Source of the DNA: Egicoccus sp. AB-alg2
Lineage (GTDB): Bacteria > Actinomycetota > Nitriliruptoria > Nitriliruptorales > Nitriliruptoraceae
Reading direction: 5' to 3'
NCBI RefSeq assembly: GCF_041821065.1
Contig: NZ_JBGUAX010000010.1
Span: 89,643-153,642 of the forward strand
Length of the DNA stretch: 64,000 nt
Both the position numbers and the translations under genes were made by a program. The notes below the pieces were generated by a model, which saw only the letters and a program-made list of their open reading frames with translations, was not told the origin of the DNA and did not search any database. Positions 52,432 to 60,473 of the stretch are shown here, in pieces; position 1 is the stretch's first letter, and every line of letters begins with the position of its first letter.

Positions 52432-54015
52432 CTAACCAGCGTCGTCCACCGGTTCGACGCCCATCACGGTGCGCCCGTCGGTGACGACGAACGGAGGCTC
52501 GTGCGTCACCGGCCACGCGCCCTGGCCCCGCAGCGTCACGGACACCGTGCCGTAGCGGATCGTGGTCGTCTCGCCATCGGTCTCCACGGTGGTCTGCCCA
52601 CCCGCCCACCACGAATCGACGACCCGCACGGTGTCCGGTGACGGGACGTCCTCGTCGGTCTGGGCCGTGGCCAGCACCTCGCCGGTGGCAAGGGAGCGGC
52701 GGACGGATCCCCCGTCGCGTGCCGTGGCCGGCAGCATGATCGCGTCACCGTCGACCCGGGGGCCGGGACAGCACAGTTGCAGCCTGTGGGCCCGGTCCAC
52801 CTCGACCTCCCAGCGGACGGAGCCGTCGGCGTCGATCAGCACGAGGCGATCGCCGGCTCCGGGTCCGCCGTCCTGCGGGTCTCCGCCACCGTCACGGTCT
52901 CCGGCATCCGGGGTCCGGCGCTCGCCTCGGACCACGCCCAGGGCCAGCGGCTGTCCCGGCAGCGGCTGGATCTCGTCGAACACGCCGTCGCCGGTGAGCA
53001 CGGCCAGGTCGGCCGGTGATCGGAGGCGGTGCCAACCATTCCGGTCGTCGTACTCGATGAGGAAGCGCTCGTGCCGGTACATCCAGGCGCTCGGGTCCAG
53101 CGGCATCCGGGCGCGTACGTCGCCGGTGCGGGCATCGAGGAGGACGGCCTCGTCGTCGTCGCGGAGGACGACACCGTCCTCGGTCAGCGACAGCATCGCC
53201 GCACCGTCGCGCTCCCACAGCAGTGCCCCCGTTCGCACGTCCCGGGCGACGATCAGTTCCGGATGGCTGTAGATGCCGTCCTCGATCTTCGTCGGATGGA
53301 GTTCGGGCGACTGGGCAGCGGTGACGAGCACCTCGTCACCCACGAACCCGCCGTGGGCGTGCGGCCCGCCGCGGTCCTCCGCGTCCCAATGCTCACGGCC
53401 GTCCGCCCGCACGACCTGTATCACCCGCCGGTCGGCGTGCAGGACGGCGAGGTGCTCGCCGGTGTCCGACGCGAACAGCCACGGCCAGGCGTGCTCCTCG
53501 GCGATCCCGTACTCCTCCGGGGGTTCCAGCCGCCACATCTCCTCGCCGTCGCGCGGGTCGACGGCCACCGCAGCCCCGTCGACCATGGCCACCACGACAC
53601 TGCCCAGCGCAACCACCTCGCGGTGGTTGTCGCCGAGCTCCATCCGCCAGCGCTCGCACCCACGCGGCTCGCACCGCAGGCGGTGCGGGTCGAAGGGCGC
53701 CAGGGCGGCCTCCCGTTCCTCGGCGCCCAGGCGTTCGCCGCTGGGGATCGTGTCCTCCGCCGACAGCTCGACCTGCGGATCGGGCTGCGAGCGGGGCAGT
53801 TCGAGCGCGGTGGTGCCCATGACCCCGGCCGCGAGCACCAGCACGCAGGCCGCGGCGACCACGACCGGGAGGCGCCGGCTGCGTCGGCCGTGCTCCGCGG
53901 CGGCGTCGGGCGGCCGGGGCGTGAGCAGCTGGCCGCAGTGGCCGCAGAACCGGGCCGTGGCAGCGTCCCAACCGGCATCGCAGGACGCGCACGCAACCGT
54001 TCTGCTGCGCCGCAC
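52432..54015 (-). CDS. Zinc-ribbon, membrane-anchored PQQ-like beta-propeller protein (copy 3)
   Basis: A 527-residue third member of the family at 37839-40476. The zinc ribbon is CASCDAGW...FCGHCGQLL near residues 9-32, followed by a span (about 46-66) and an outer propeller with blades such as AVAVDPRDGEEMWRLE and LVLIDADGSVRWEVE. The Cys pair CEPRGCERW matches the pair in the paralogues. The GTG at 54015 follows GGGAGGTG. It is divergent from the Tad pilus locus. Function unknown. Confidence 0.76.
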   Translation of the reverse strand: MRRSRTVACASCDAGWDAATARFCGHCGQLLTPRPPDAAAEHGRRSRRLPVVVAAACVLVLAAGVMGTTALELPRSQPDPQVELSAEDTIPSGERLGAEEREAALAPFDPHRLRCEPRGCERWRMELGDNHREVVALGSVVVAMVDGAAVAVDPRDGEEMWRLEPPEEYGIAEEHAWPWLFASDTGEHLAVLHADRRVIQVVRADGREHWDAEDRGGPHAHGGFVGDEVLVTAAQSPELHPTKIEDGIYSHPELIVARDVRTGALLWERDGAAMLSLTEDGVVLRDDDEAVLLDARTGDVRARMPLDPSAWMYRHERFLIEYDDRNGWHRLRSPADLAVLTGDGVFDEIQPLPGQPLALGVVRGERRTPDAGDRDGGGDPQDGGPGAGDRLVLIDADGSVRWEVEVDRAHRLQLCCPGPRVDGDAIMLPATARDGGSVRRSLATGEVLATAQTDEDVPSPDTVRVVDSWWAGGQTTVETDGETTTIRYGTVSVTLRGQGAWPVTHEPPFVVTDGRTVMGVEPVDDAG

Positions 54016-54238
54016 CCCGCACCTCCCGCTCCACGGCGGGTGTCCCCGCCCCGGCGTCACCCGGGAGGCGATGGTAGGTGCCGGGGCGGCAGCGTGACCC
54101 GACGTCGTCACCGGGCGCCCGCCGTCGGCAGACGCAGCAGGCGGCTCGTCCACAGGCCGATGCCGGCTCGTCCGGGGGCCGGACGCCGCCACCCGTACGG
54201 TGCCGCCTCCCAGCCCACGAATCGCACGGAGCACCGCG
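54016..54238. other. Divergent control region of propeller gene and Tad locus
   Basis: A 223-base intergenic stretch between oppositely directed genes, presumably with both promoters. I found no clear -35/-10 pair or palindrome I can support. Confidence 0.3.
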
Positions 54239-55207
54239 ATGACCACGCCGGACGGCAGCACGGTGACGGGTGACGCCACCGTCGCCCTGCCCGTGCGGCT
54301 GCGGCTCGCAGCGCCCATGGAGGAACGCGTGCGCAGCTGGGTGGAGGGTGTGCTGGGTTGGCAGCCGGTGGACGGCGACGCGGACACGCTGGTGCCGCCA
54401 CGGCTGTGCCTGGTCGACGTTGCCGCCGCCCGCGCCGACGCTTCCCTCGCGGAGTACCCCGACCTGCCGGTCGTCCTGCTCGCCGAGGAAGGCGAGCATC
54501 CCGGCGACGTCGCCGCCGCCGCGCTCCGCGCCCGGCCCGTCGCCACCCTGTGCTGGCCGGCGGACCGCGACCGGCTGCAGGACGCCGCGCTGGGCGGGTT
54601 GCGCACGCCGCGGCCGGCGACCACGGGCCCGCGGCTGGTCCGCGTCGGTGGTGCCGCCGGCGGCGTCGGTACCTCCACGGTCGCGGCCGCCCTGGCCGGA
54701 CTGTTCGGTTGGCAGGGCGAGGCGGCTCTGGCCGTGCTGGGGCCGGCCGCACCGGTCGGTGACGTCCGAACCGTGTCGGTCGACGCGCTGGCCAGTGCCG
54801 GCCTGTGGAGCCAGGCCAGCCCGCTGGCCGGCGTGGCCACGGGGCGTGCCGTCCGGCTACCCGGCCGTGACGTGGGAGCGCTGGCGCTCGCCGACCCGGC
54901 GGTGGACGTCTGTGTCGTCGACGCGGGCGTCGATCCGGACGTGGACGTGCTGGTCTGCCGAGCCGACACCGCCGGCCTGGCCGCCGCACGCGCCACGACC
55001 GCGGCCGCCGTCGTGGTCATCGGTGTGGGTCCCGCACCACGACAGGCCGTGCAGGAGGCCTGCGGGCCGCGACGGCGCGTGCACCTGCCCCGCTCGGCGA
55101 GGGTCGCGCGGGCCGGACTGCTCGGACGGGTGCCCGCCGGCCTGCCCGGCAGCTGGCTGCGTCCCCTCCTGCCGCTGACCCGACGCGCCGGGACCGACCC
55201 ACCCTGA
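54239..55207 (+). CDS. TadZ/Ssd-like pilus-locus protein, deviant P-loop
   Basis: A 322-residue MinD/ParA-superfamily-like protein in the first position of a Tad locus, like mycobacterial Ssd (Rv3660c) and CpaE/TadZ. The P-loop reads GGAAGGVGTST instead of KGGxGK(T/S), so both Lys positions are missing, as in Ssd. The N-terminal about 120 residues resemble a degenerate receiver-type domain. The ATG at 54239 is preferred because CGGAG lies upstream. It may mark the pilus site, with septum placement as the alternative. Confidence 0.78.
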   Translation: MTTPDGSTVTGDATVALPVRLRLAAPMEERVRSWVEGVLGWQPVDGDADTLVPPRLCLVDVAAARADASLAEYPDLPVVLLAEEGEHPGDVAAAALRARPVATLCWPADRDRLQDAALGGLRTPRPATTGPRLVRVGGAAGGVGTSTVAAALAGLFGWQGEAALAVLGPAAPVGDVRTVSVDALASAGLWSQASPLAGVATGRAVRLPGRDVGALALADPAVDVCVVDAGVDPDVDVLVCRADTAGLAAARATTAAAVVVIGVGPAPRQAVQEACGPRRRVHLPRSARVARAGLLGRVPAGLPGSWLRPLLPLTRRAGTDPP

Positions 55208-55257
55208 CGATGACGTGACGCAGCACACCCCGTGGGGGCGGGGACGGACCGTGAGGG

Positions 55258-56391
55258 ATGACGAGCGCGACAAACGAGCAGACACCCACCACCATCGTCG
55301 ACGCACGGCTGCGCGAGGCCGTCGCGCGCCGGCTCCGCACCGACCACGAGATCACCGCAGGTCATGCCGACCGGGCCGGCCTGCGGCGGGCCGTCGCCCG
55401 CGCCATGGCGGCCGAGGGCATCGTGGCCGCGCCCGACGTCTGGGCCCGCGCGGTCCGTGACCTCGTCGACGAGCTCGGTGGCCTGGGACCCCTGGAAGCC
55501 CTGCTACGCGACCCCGCCGTCACCGACGTCATGGTCAATGGGCCGGACGAGGTGCACGTGGAACGCGATGGTCGCCTGACCCGCGCCGGCGTCGCCTTCG
55601 ACGACGACGCCCATGTCGAGCGGCTCCTGCGGCGTGTCCTCGGCCCGCTCGGGGTGCGGCTCGACCGGTCGCACCCGTTCGCGGACGCGGTCCTGCCCGG
55701 CGGCGTGCGGCTGCACGCGCTACTGCCACCGCTGGCCGAGCATCCCATCGTCACCTTGCGCCGGGTCCCGGCGGTGGTGCCGTCCTGGGAGGAGCTGCTG
55801 GCGTCCGGCACGGTGACCCCGGCCGTGCACGAGCAGCTGGTCCAGGCGGTCCGCGACCGCCGCAACCTCGTCGTCTGCGGCCGCGCGGGCGTCGGCAAGA
55901 CGACGCTGCTCGCCCGTCTGCTCGGCGAGACCGGCGACGACCGGCTCGTCGTCATCGAGGACGCCCCGGAGCTGCGTCGGCCCGCCACGCACACCGTGCA
56001 CCTGCGGGTGCGACCACCCAGCCCCGACGGCGCCGGCGGTGTCGACGTGGCGACCCTCGTCCGCAACGCGCTACGCATGCGCCCCGACCGGCTCGTCGTC
56101 GGCGAGGTCAGGGGCGCCGAGGTGGCCGACCTCCTCCAGGCGATGAACACCGGCCACGACGGCTCCGCAACGACGGTGCACGCCAACGGCGCCCAGGAGG
56201 CGATCGTGCGCCTGGAGGGCATGGCCCTGCTCGCGGGAGTTCCCCTCGCCGCCGCCCGTGCCCAGGTCGCGGCCGCGCTGGACCTGGTGGTGGCGCTCGA
56301 GCGCGGTCGTGACGGCCGGCGGCGGGTCACCGAGGTCGTCGAGGTGGTCGCCGGGCGGGACGGTGCCGTGATCCGCGAGGCGCGGGGATGA
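55258..56391 (+). CDS. tadA: TadA/CpaF-type secretion ATPase
   Basis: A 377-residue hexameric ATPase that drives assembly of Flp pili. Walker A is GRAGVGKTTLL with K214. The Asp box is LVVIEDAPELRRP, Walker B is RMRPDRLVVGEVRGAEV and the His box is GHDGSATTVHAN. The N-terminal about 130 residues form the CpaF-type domain (PAVTDVMVNGPDEVHVERDG). A four-base overlap couples it to the next gene. Confidence 0.93.
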   Translation: MTSATNEQTPTTIVDARLREAVARRLRTDHEITAGHADRAGLRRAVARAMAAEGIVAAPDVWARAVRDLVDELGGLGPLEALLRDPAVTDVMVNGPDEVHVERDGRLTRAGVAFDDDAHVERLLRRVLGPLGVRLDRSHPFADAVLPGGVRLHALLPPLAEHPIVTLRRVPAVVPSWEELLASGTVTPAVHEQLVQAVRDRRNLVVCGRAGVGKTTLLARLLGETGDDRLVVIEDAPELRRPATHTVHLRVRPPSPDGAGGVDVATLVRNALRMRPDRLVVGEVRGAEVADLLQAMNTGHDGSATTVHANGAQEAIVRLEGMALLAGVPLAAARAQVAAALDLVVALERGRDGRRRVTEVVEVVAGRDGAVIREARG

Positions 56392-57431
56392 CCGCGGCCC
56401 CGCTCGGACGAGATGCCGGCGCGGCGACGGGGGCGCGGCTTCGTGCCCGGCTCGGCGGCCACGGAGTCGAGGCAGGACCGACCGAAGAGGCGCTCGATCT
56501 CATGCGCCTGCGCGCCGCGGCCGGACTGCTGCCCCGCGACCCGCACCGGCTCTCGGCGCGTACGCGCCGCAGCCTGGCGGTCGCCGAGGCGGTGGGTGCG
56601 CCGCTACTGCCTGCGCTGGACGCGGCCGCGGCCGCGGAGGACGACCTGCGTGCCACCCGCCGGGCCATCGCCGTGGCCTCCGCCCAGACCCGCGCCGTCG
56701 CCGGCGGGCTGCTCGCGGCCCCGTTCGTGCTCGTGCCCTTCCTCGGCAACGTCGTCGGCGCCGACCTCGTCGGGTTCTACCGGACGGGTGTCGGCCGGAT
56801 CGTGGGCGCCGTCGGCCTCCTCCTGCTCGCCATCGGGGCGCTCGCGGTCGGACGCCTGGTCCGCCGGGTCGGAGCGCCGCCCCCGCCGCCGATGTCGCCG
56901 ACGGTGCGGCTCGTGCGTGCCGTGGTCGTCGGCATGCTGCTCGGCGCGGCCCTGCACCCGGTCGCCGGACTCGTCCTGGGCGTCATGACCTGGCGGCGCG
57001 CGGCCACGACGAAACAGGCCGCCGGGCCGGATGTCGACGAGGCCGCCGACCTCACCGCGATCGCGCTCGCCGGCGGGGTCGGGCCCGGTGAGGCCCTGCG
57101 CGTCGCGGCGCCGCACCTGCCGACCCACGCGGCCGAGCTGCGAGGCCTGGCACTGGAGCTCGAGCTCGGCCTGGCGCCGAGCGACGACGGCGCACTGACA
57201 CGGCTCGGGACCGTGCTGCGTGCCGCCACCGACGTCGGTGCGCCCGCCGCGCCGGCCCTCCGCCGGCTCGCCGGCGAGCTGCGCGCCGACGAGCGCGCCC
57301 GGGTCCTGGCCGCCGCCGAGCGGTTGCCGGCCCAACTGACCTTCCCCACCGCCCTGGCACTGCTGCCCGCGACCCTCCTGCTGATCGGCGCGCCGATCGT
57401 GCAGGTCGGGCTGCGGCACGCCATGCCCTGA
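56388..57431 (+). CDS. TadB-TadC-like fusion protein of the Tad apparatus
   Basis: A 347-residue membrane protein carrying two half-length T2SSF-like modules in one chain. Residues about 55-165 (SLAVAEAVGAPLLPALDAAA then a pair of spans) match the C-terminal half of TadB. Residues about 215-345 (DLTAIALAGGVGPGEALRVA ... ERLPAQLTFPTALALLPATL) match TadC. Normal Tad loci, including mycobacterial Rv3658c-Rv3657c, use two genes. The start overlaps tadA (ATGA). Spans at the end of each module resemble the usual platform arrangement. Confidence 0.75.
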   Translation: MTAAPLGRDAGAATGARLRARLGGHGVEAGPTEEALDLMRLRAAAGLLPRDPHRLSARTRRSLAVAEAVGAPLLPALDAAAAAEDDLRATRRAIAVASAQTRAVAGGLLAAPFVLVPFLGNVVGADLVGFYRTGVGRIVGAVGLLLLAIGALAVGRLVRRVGAPPPPPMSPTVRLVRAVVVGMLLGAALHPVAGLVLGVMTWRRAATTKQAAGPDVDEAADLTAIALAGGVGPGEALRVAAPHLPTHAAELRGLALELELGLAPSDDGALTRLGTVLRAATDVGAPAAPALRRLAGELRADERARVLAAAERLPAQLTFPTALALLPATLLLIGAPIVQVGLRHAMP

Positions 57432-57448
57432 CCGACGAAGGAACACCG

Positions 57449-57700
57449 ATGAACACCACCGAAGCGGCGCAGGAGCTGCGTCGTCGCTGCCTCGCCAACC
57501 ACCCCAGCAACACCCCGACCGGCCGTGACCACGACGCGGAGTTCGGTGCGGAGGACGGCTCGCTCGTCACCGAGTACGGGCTGATCGCGATCGTCGCCGC
57601 GACCATCGCCAGCGCCGTGATCACCTGGGCGTCCGGCGGCGCCATCGCCACGTTGTTCAACGCGCTGCTCCGCGCCGCGCGCGGCACCGTCGGCGCATGA
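57449..57700 (+). CDS. flp: Flp-type major pilin (DUF4244-like)
   Basis: An 83-residue prepilin. A hydrophilic leader runs to G37, then a cleavage site G-SLVTEY fits prepilin peptidase processing, with Glu at +5 (E42) and Tyr at +6 (Y43). A hydrophobic helix LIAIVAATIASAVITWASGG follows. The mature pilin would be about 46 residues. No prepilin peptidase is in the window. The stop overlaps the next gene (ATGA). The leader is longer than in many Flp proteins. Confidence 0.85.
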   Translation: MNTTEAAQELRRRCLANHPSNTPTGRDHDAEFGAEDGSLVTEYGLIAIVAATIASAVITWASGGAIATLFNALLRAARGTVGA

Positions 57701-58245
57701 CGGCTCGTCCCTCCCGGTCCGCCCGTCGCGTCCATGCGCGCGGGCGGACCGCCCCGGGCGACGGTCGCCAGGCGGGCTCCCTCAGCCTGGAGTCCGTGCT
57801 GGTGCTGCCGGTCCTGGCCCTGCTGACCTTGGGGCTCATCGGCACCGTGACGGTGCTGCGCGACGTGTTGCTGGTGCACGAGGCCGCCCGCGTCGGCGCC
57901 CGCGTCGCGGCGACGACGCTCGACAACGGCGCGGTGGAGGCCGCCGTCCGCCAGGCGGCCCCGGAACTCGAGCACCTCCGGCTGCAGGTCTCGCCCGCCC
58001 GGCGAGGAGCCGGCGACGTCGTGACCGTCACGGCGGCCGCCGGGCGGCGCCTCGGCCCGACCGTGTGGCAACCGCGGGCGCGGGCACACGCCCGGGTCGA
58101 ACCGTCGGTCGACACCACGATGCCGGAGGGCCACCCGTGGTGGCGGCCCGCCGGCGGGCAGACGCGTGGGCCCGTGCCGCCGTTCGACAGCGGGCACCAC
58201 CGCGCCGGCCCGCCTGCACCGCACGAACCGGGCGGTGTCCCGTGA
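57697..58245 (+). CDS. tadE: TadE-like pseudopilin
   Basis: A 182-residue protein. The N-terminal G-SLSLE motif (residues about 27-32) precedes a hydrophobic helix (LVLPVLALLTLGLIGTV), typical of TadE pseudopilins. A LLVHEAARVGARVAA stretch follows the helix. The C-terminal about 60 residues are proline-rich and low-complexity. It is in order with Rv3655c-like genes and is coupled to neighbours by four-base overlaps. Confidence 0.82.
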   Translation: MTARPSRSARRVHARGRTAPGDGRQAGSLSLESVLVLPVLALLTLGLIGTVTVLRDVLLVHEAARVGARVAATTLDNGAVEAAVRQAAPELEHLRLQVSPARRGAGDVVTVTAAAGRRLGPTVWQPRARAHARVEPSVDTTMPEGHPWWRPAGGQTRGPVPPFDSGHHRAGPPAPHEPGGVP

Positions 58246-58667
58246 GCGCGCGTCCGCGGCGTCCGGGGCAGCGTGCGTGGCGCTTCCAGGCCGAGGACGG
58301 CGTCGCCACGCTGATCTTCCCGATGCTGCTGTGGGTGGCCGTCGTAGCCGGCGTCGCGCTCGTCGACGTCGGCGCCTACCTCGTCGCCGCCGCCCGGGCC
58401 CAGCAGTTGGCGGACGCCAGCGCGCTGGCGGCAGTCTCGGTCGACGTCCCGCCCGGTGGTGGCGACCCACGCGTCGAGGCACGGCGCGTCACCGACGCCG
58501 GTGGGGGCCGACTGGATGCTTGCGACTGCCGCCGCGGAAGCGAGCAGGCCAGCGTGACCGTCAGCGTGCCCGTGGACGGTCTGTTCGTACCGACCTTCTG
58601 GGCGCGGCGAGTGAGCGCCGATGCCGACGCCGTCCTCACCGACGCCTGGACGCCGGGCAGCCCCTGA
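58242..58667 (+). CDS. TadE/TadG-like secretion-neighbourhood protein (Rv3654c-like)
   Basis: A 141-residue protein with an N-terminal membrane helix (about 18-45: GVATLIFPMLLWVAVVAGVA) and AQQLADASALAAV after it, as in TadG/Rv3654c proteins. The outer domain contains CDC, a possible disulfide pair. The order Ssd-TadA-TadBC-Flp-TadE-this gene equals the mycobacterial order Rv3660c to Rv3654c. The GTG start overlaps the tadE stop. Confidence 0.78.
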   Translation: MSARPRRPGQRAWRFQAEDGVATLIFPMLLWVAVVAGVALVDVGAYLVAAARAQQLADASALAAVSVDVPPGGGDPRVEARRVTDAGGGRLDACDCRRGSEQASVTVSVPVDGLFVPTFWARRVSADADAVLTDAWTPGSP

Positions 58668-58726
58668 GCTCCCATCACTCGGCCGATTCCCGGGGCCACC
58701 GCGTTTCCATGCACGAGTGGCGTTGG

Positions 58727-58942
58727 CTAGGCACGGCCCGGCATGCGCCCGCGATACTTGCGGTGTGCCGCCTGCTTCGACACCCCGAGGTGCGTGGCGA
58801 TCTCCGCCCACGTGAGCCCGGCGACGCGAGCGCGACGCACCGCCGCGTCCTGCTCGCGCTCGGCCAGCCGTCGAGTCTCGGCCGCGGCCCGCAGCCCTTT
58901 CCGCGGGTCGTCTCCGTCTGCCGCATCGACCGCGACCTTCAT
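58727..58942 (-). CDS. 71-residue helix-turn-helix protein
   Basis: A small protein with one C-terminal HTH (GLTWAEIATHLGVSKQAAHRKYR, residues about 40-65) and an Arg/Ala-rich helical N-terminus. It resembles the small sigma-region-4-like HTH proteins of actinobacteria. The ATG start has GGAGGGAG 5 bases upstream. It lies at the 3' end of the Tad locus, convergent with it. Its promoter contains two nested palindromes, suggesting it binds its own control region. Confidence 0.75.
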   Translation of the reverse strand: MKVAVDAADGDDPRKGLRAAAETRRLAEREQDAAVRRARVAGLTWAEIATHLGVSKQAAHRKYRGRMPGRA

Positions 58943-58965
58943 CGGACTCCCTCCACGAGGCGGTC

Positions 58966-58999
58966 GTCAACATATATTGACGAGACGCGATCTCGTCAA
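58966..58999 (-). promoter_or_regulatory. Promoter with two overlapping palindromes for the 71-residue HTH gene
   Basis: On the minus strand, TTGACG (58994-58999) and TATATG (58971-58976) are spaced 17 bases apart, near consensus. GTCAA-N6-TTGAC (58966-58981) covers the -10, and TTGACGAG-N7-CTCGTCAA (58977-58999) fills the spacer and covers the -35. The two palindromes share TTGAC at 58977-58981. AT-rich DNA here is rare in this genome. Autorepression is the likely use. Confidence 0.82.
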
Positions 59000-59080
59000 G
59001 GGTGCGCGGGCGGGGTCACCCGCTTCAGTTGCCGAGGCGACGGTCGATAGGGTGGCCGATCGCGGCGGGACGACGCGCGT

Positions 59081-60067
59081 GTGGCACAGGGGACAGGGTT
59101 GGGGGCGACGACTGGTGCGCCCGGCAGCGACGCGCTGCGCGGGGCGTCGTGGGTGTTGATCACGCGGCGCGCGCGCCGGGTATCGCTGCTGTTGCTCGCG
59201 GTGCTTCTCCTGGCGGGAGTGCTCGGCGGTTGTGCCGCGTCACCGCAGACCGAACTGGCCGCCGAACCAGCTCCCGAGGCGGAGCTCGAGCCGGACGACG
59301 CGGTCGCCGACGACGAGCCAGCCGAGGGCGAGGACGAGGACCGCACGGCAGAGGACGAGGACGCCGCGACGCCGGAACCCGAACCTGAGCCGGAAGCCGA
59401 CCCCGAACCGGAACCCGAGCCGTCGCCGGATGTCTCGGAGGATGCGGCGCCGAGCACGCCAGCGTGGACCGTGGTCAACGTGGTGGACGGGGACACGGTC
59501 GACGTGCGCGCCGACGACGGCACGCAGGAACGCATCCGTGTCATCGGTATCGACACGCCGGAGCGCGGCGAGTGTGGCTTCGGTGAGGCAGCGGCTGCGC
59601 TCGCCGCCATGACCGAGGGCCGCGTCGTCGACCTCGTCGACGGCGCCCGGGACGACCGCGACCGGTACGGACGGCTGCTGCGCTACCTCGACATCGAGGG
59701 CCTCGACGCCGGCCTCCGGTTGATCGAGGAGGGCTACGCCATCGCGCGCTACGACTCGCGCGACGGCTACGGCCGCCATCCGCGCGAGGACGCGTACGTC
59801 GCCGCCGATGCCGCCACCGCACACGTCTGCCCAGCCGCCGCTCCCGAACCGGCCGAGCCCGCGCCCGCGAAGACCGCGACGGCCGAGCCGGGACCGGCGC
59901 CGTCGAAGACCGAGAAGCCGGCCGCCGGCGGTCCCGGTTCCGGACCCGGTGGCGCGTGGAAGAACTGCACCGAGGCACGTGCGGCCGGCGCCGCGCCGGT
60001 GCACCGCGGCGACCCGGGCTACGGCTCGCACCTCGACCGCGACAACGACGGCATCGGCTGCGAGTAG
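59081..60067 (+). CDS. Secreted nuclease (SNase) with Excalibur domain, lipoprotein
   Basis: A 328-residue protein. The signal has basic residues then LLLLAVLLLAGVLGGC with lipobox C51. An acidic, Pro-Glu repeat region (about 55-125) follows. The SNase domain (about 130-245) has VVNVVDGDTVDVRADDG and VIGIDTPERGECG. An Ala/Pro-rich linker leads to a C-terminal Excalibur domain (about 292-328) ending HLDRDNDGIGCE, a Ca2+-binding loop. The start GTG at 59081 has a weak GGCGGGA site; GTG 59153 would shorten it by 24 residues and leave the signal intact. Confidence 0.85.
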   Translation: MAQGTGLGATTGAPGSDALRGASWVLITRRARRVSLLLLAVLLLAGVLGGCAASPQTELAAEPAPEAELEPDDAVADDEPAEGEDEDRTAEDEDAATPEPEPEPEADPEPEPEPSPDVSEDAAPSTPAWTVVNVVDGDTVDVRADDGTQERIRVIGIDTPERGECGFGEAAAALAAMTEGRVVDLVDGARDDRDRYGRLLRYLDIEGLDAGLRLIEEGYAIARYDSRDGYGRHPREDAYVAADAATAHVCPAAAPEPAEPAPAKTATAEPGPAPSKTEKPAAGGPGSGPGGAWKNCTEARAAGAAPVHRGDPGYGSHLDRDNDGIGCE

Positions 60068-60473
60068 CCCCGCCGACGCCCGTGCGGCTGCCGCGACCCC
60101 GGTCGTCGTGTCGCGCCAGGGCGCAACGGTCGCGTCTGGTGTCCGCGGGAGGGCGGTCAGCCGCGACGGTTGCCGGCTGCCGCGACCTCGGGGCGTCGTG
60201 TCGCGCCAGGGCGCAACGGTCGCGTCTGGTGGCCGCGGGAGGGCGGTCAGCCGCGACGGTTGCCGGCTGCCGCGACCGCGGTCTCTTGGCGGCCTCGGGA
60301 CCAGGGGGCGGTCTCGTGGGGGCGAAGGGCCTCGGCGGTGCCGGACCGAAAGTCCTGACTTGCCCGCCGAGCGTCACGAATCGGCGCTCCGCCGTCGCCG
60401 AGGGCGCCGCGCGGCGCTTCGATGGTCACACGACCCCGCCGACCTCGGTGTCGGCGTCACCGAGGAGCTCCGC
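60068..60473. repeat. Intergenic tandem repeat of about 90 bases (two copies and a truncated third)
   Basis: Between the nuclease and PFOR genes, a unit beginning GGCTGCCGCGACC occurs at about 60086-60174 and 60175-60264 with a few differences. A third copy stops after about 17 bases from 60265. Each unit contains the near-palindromic GCGCCAGGGCGC and a CGCGACGGTTGCCGG end. The plus-strand frames through it just translate the repeat and I see no gene. The rest (60300-60473) is the PFOR leader; GAGGAG at 60462-60467 is the ribosome-binding site. Confidence 0.78.
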
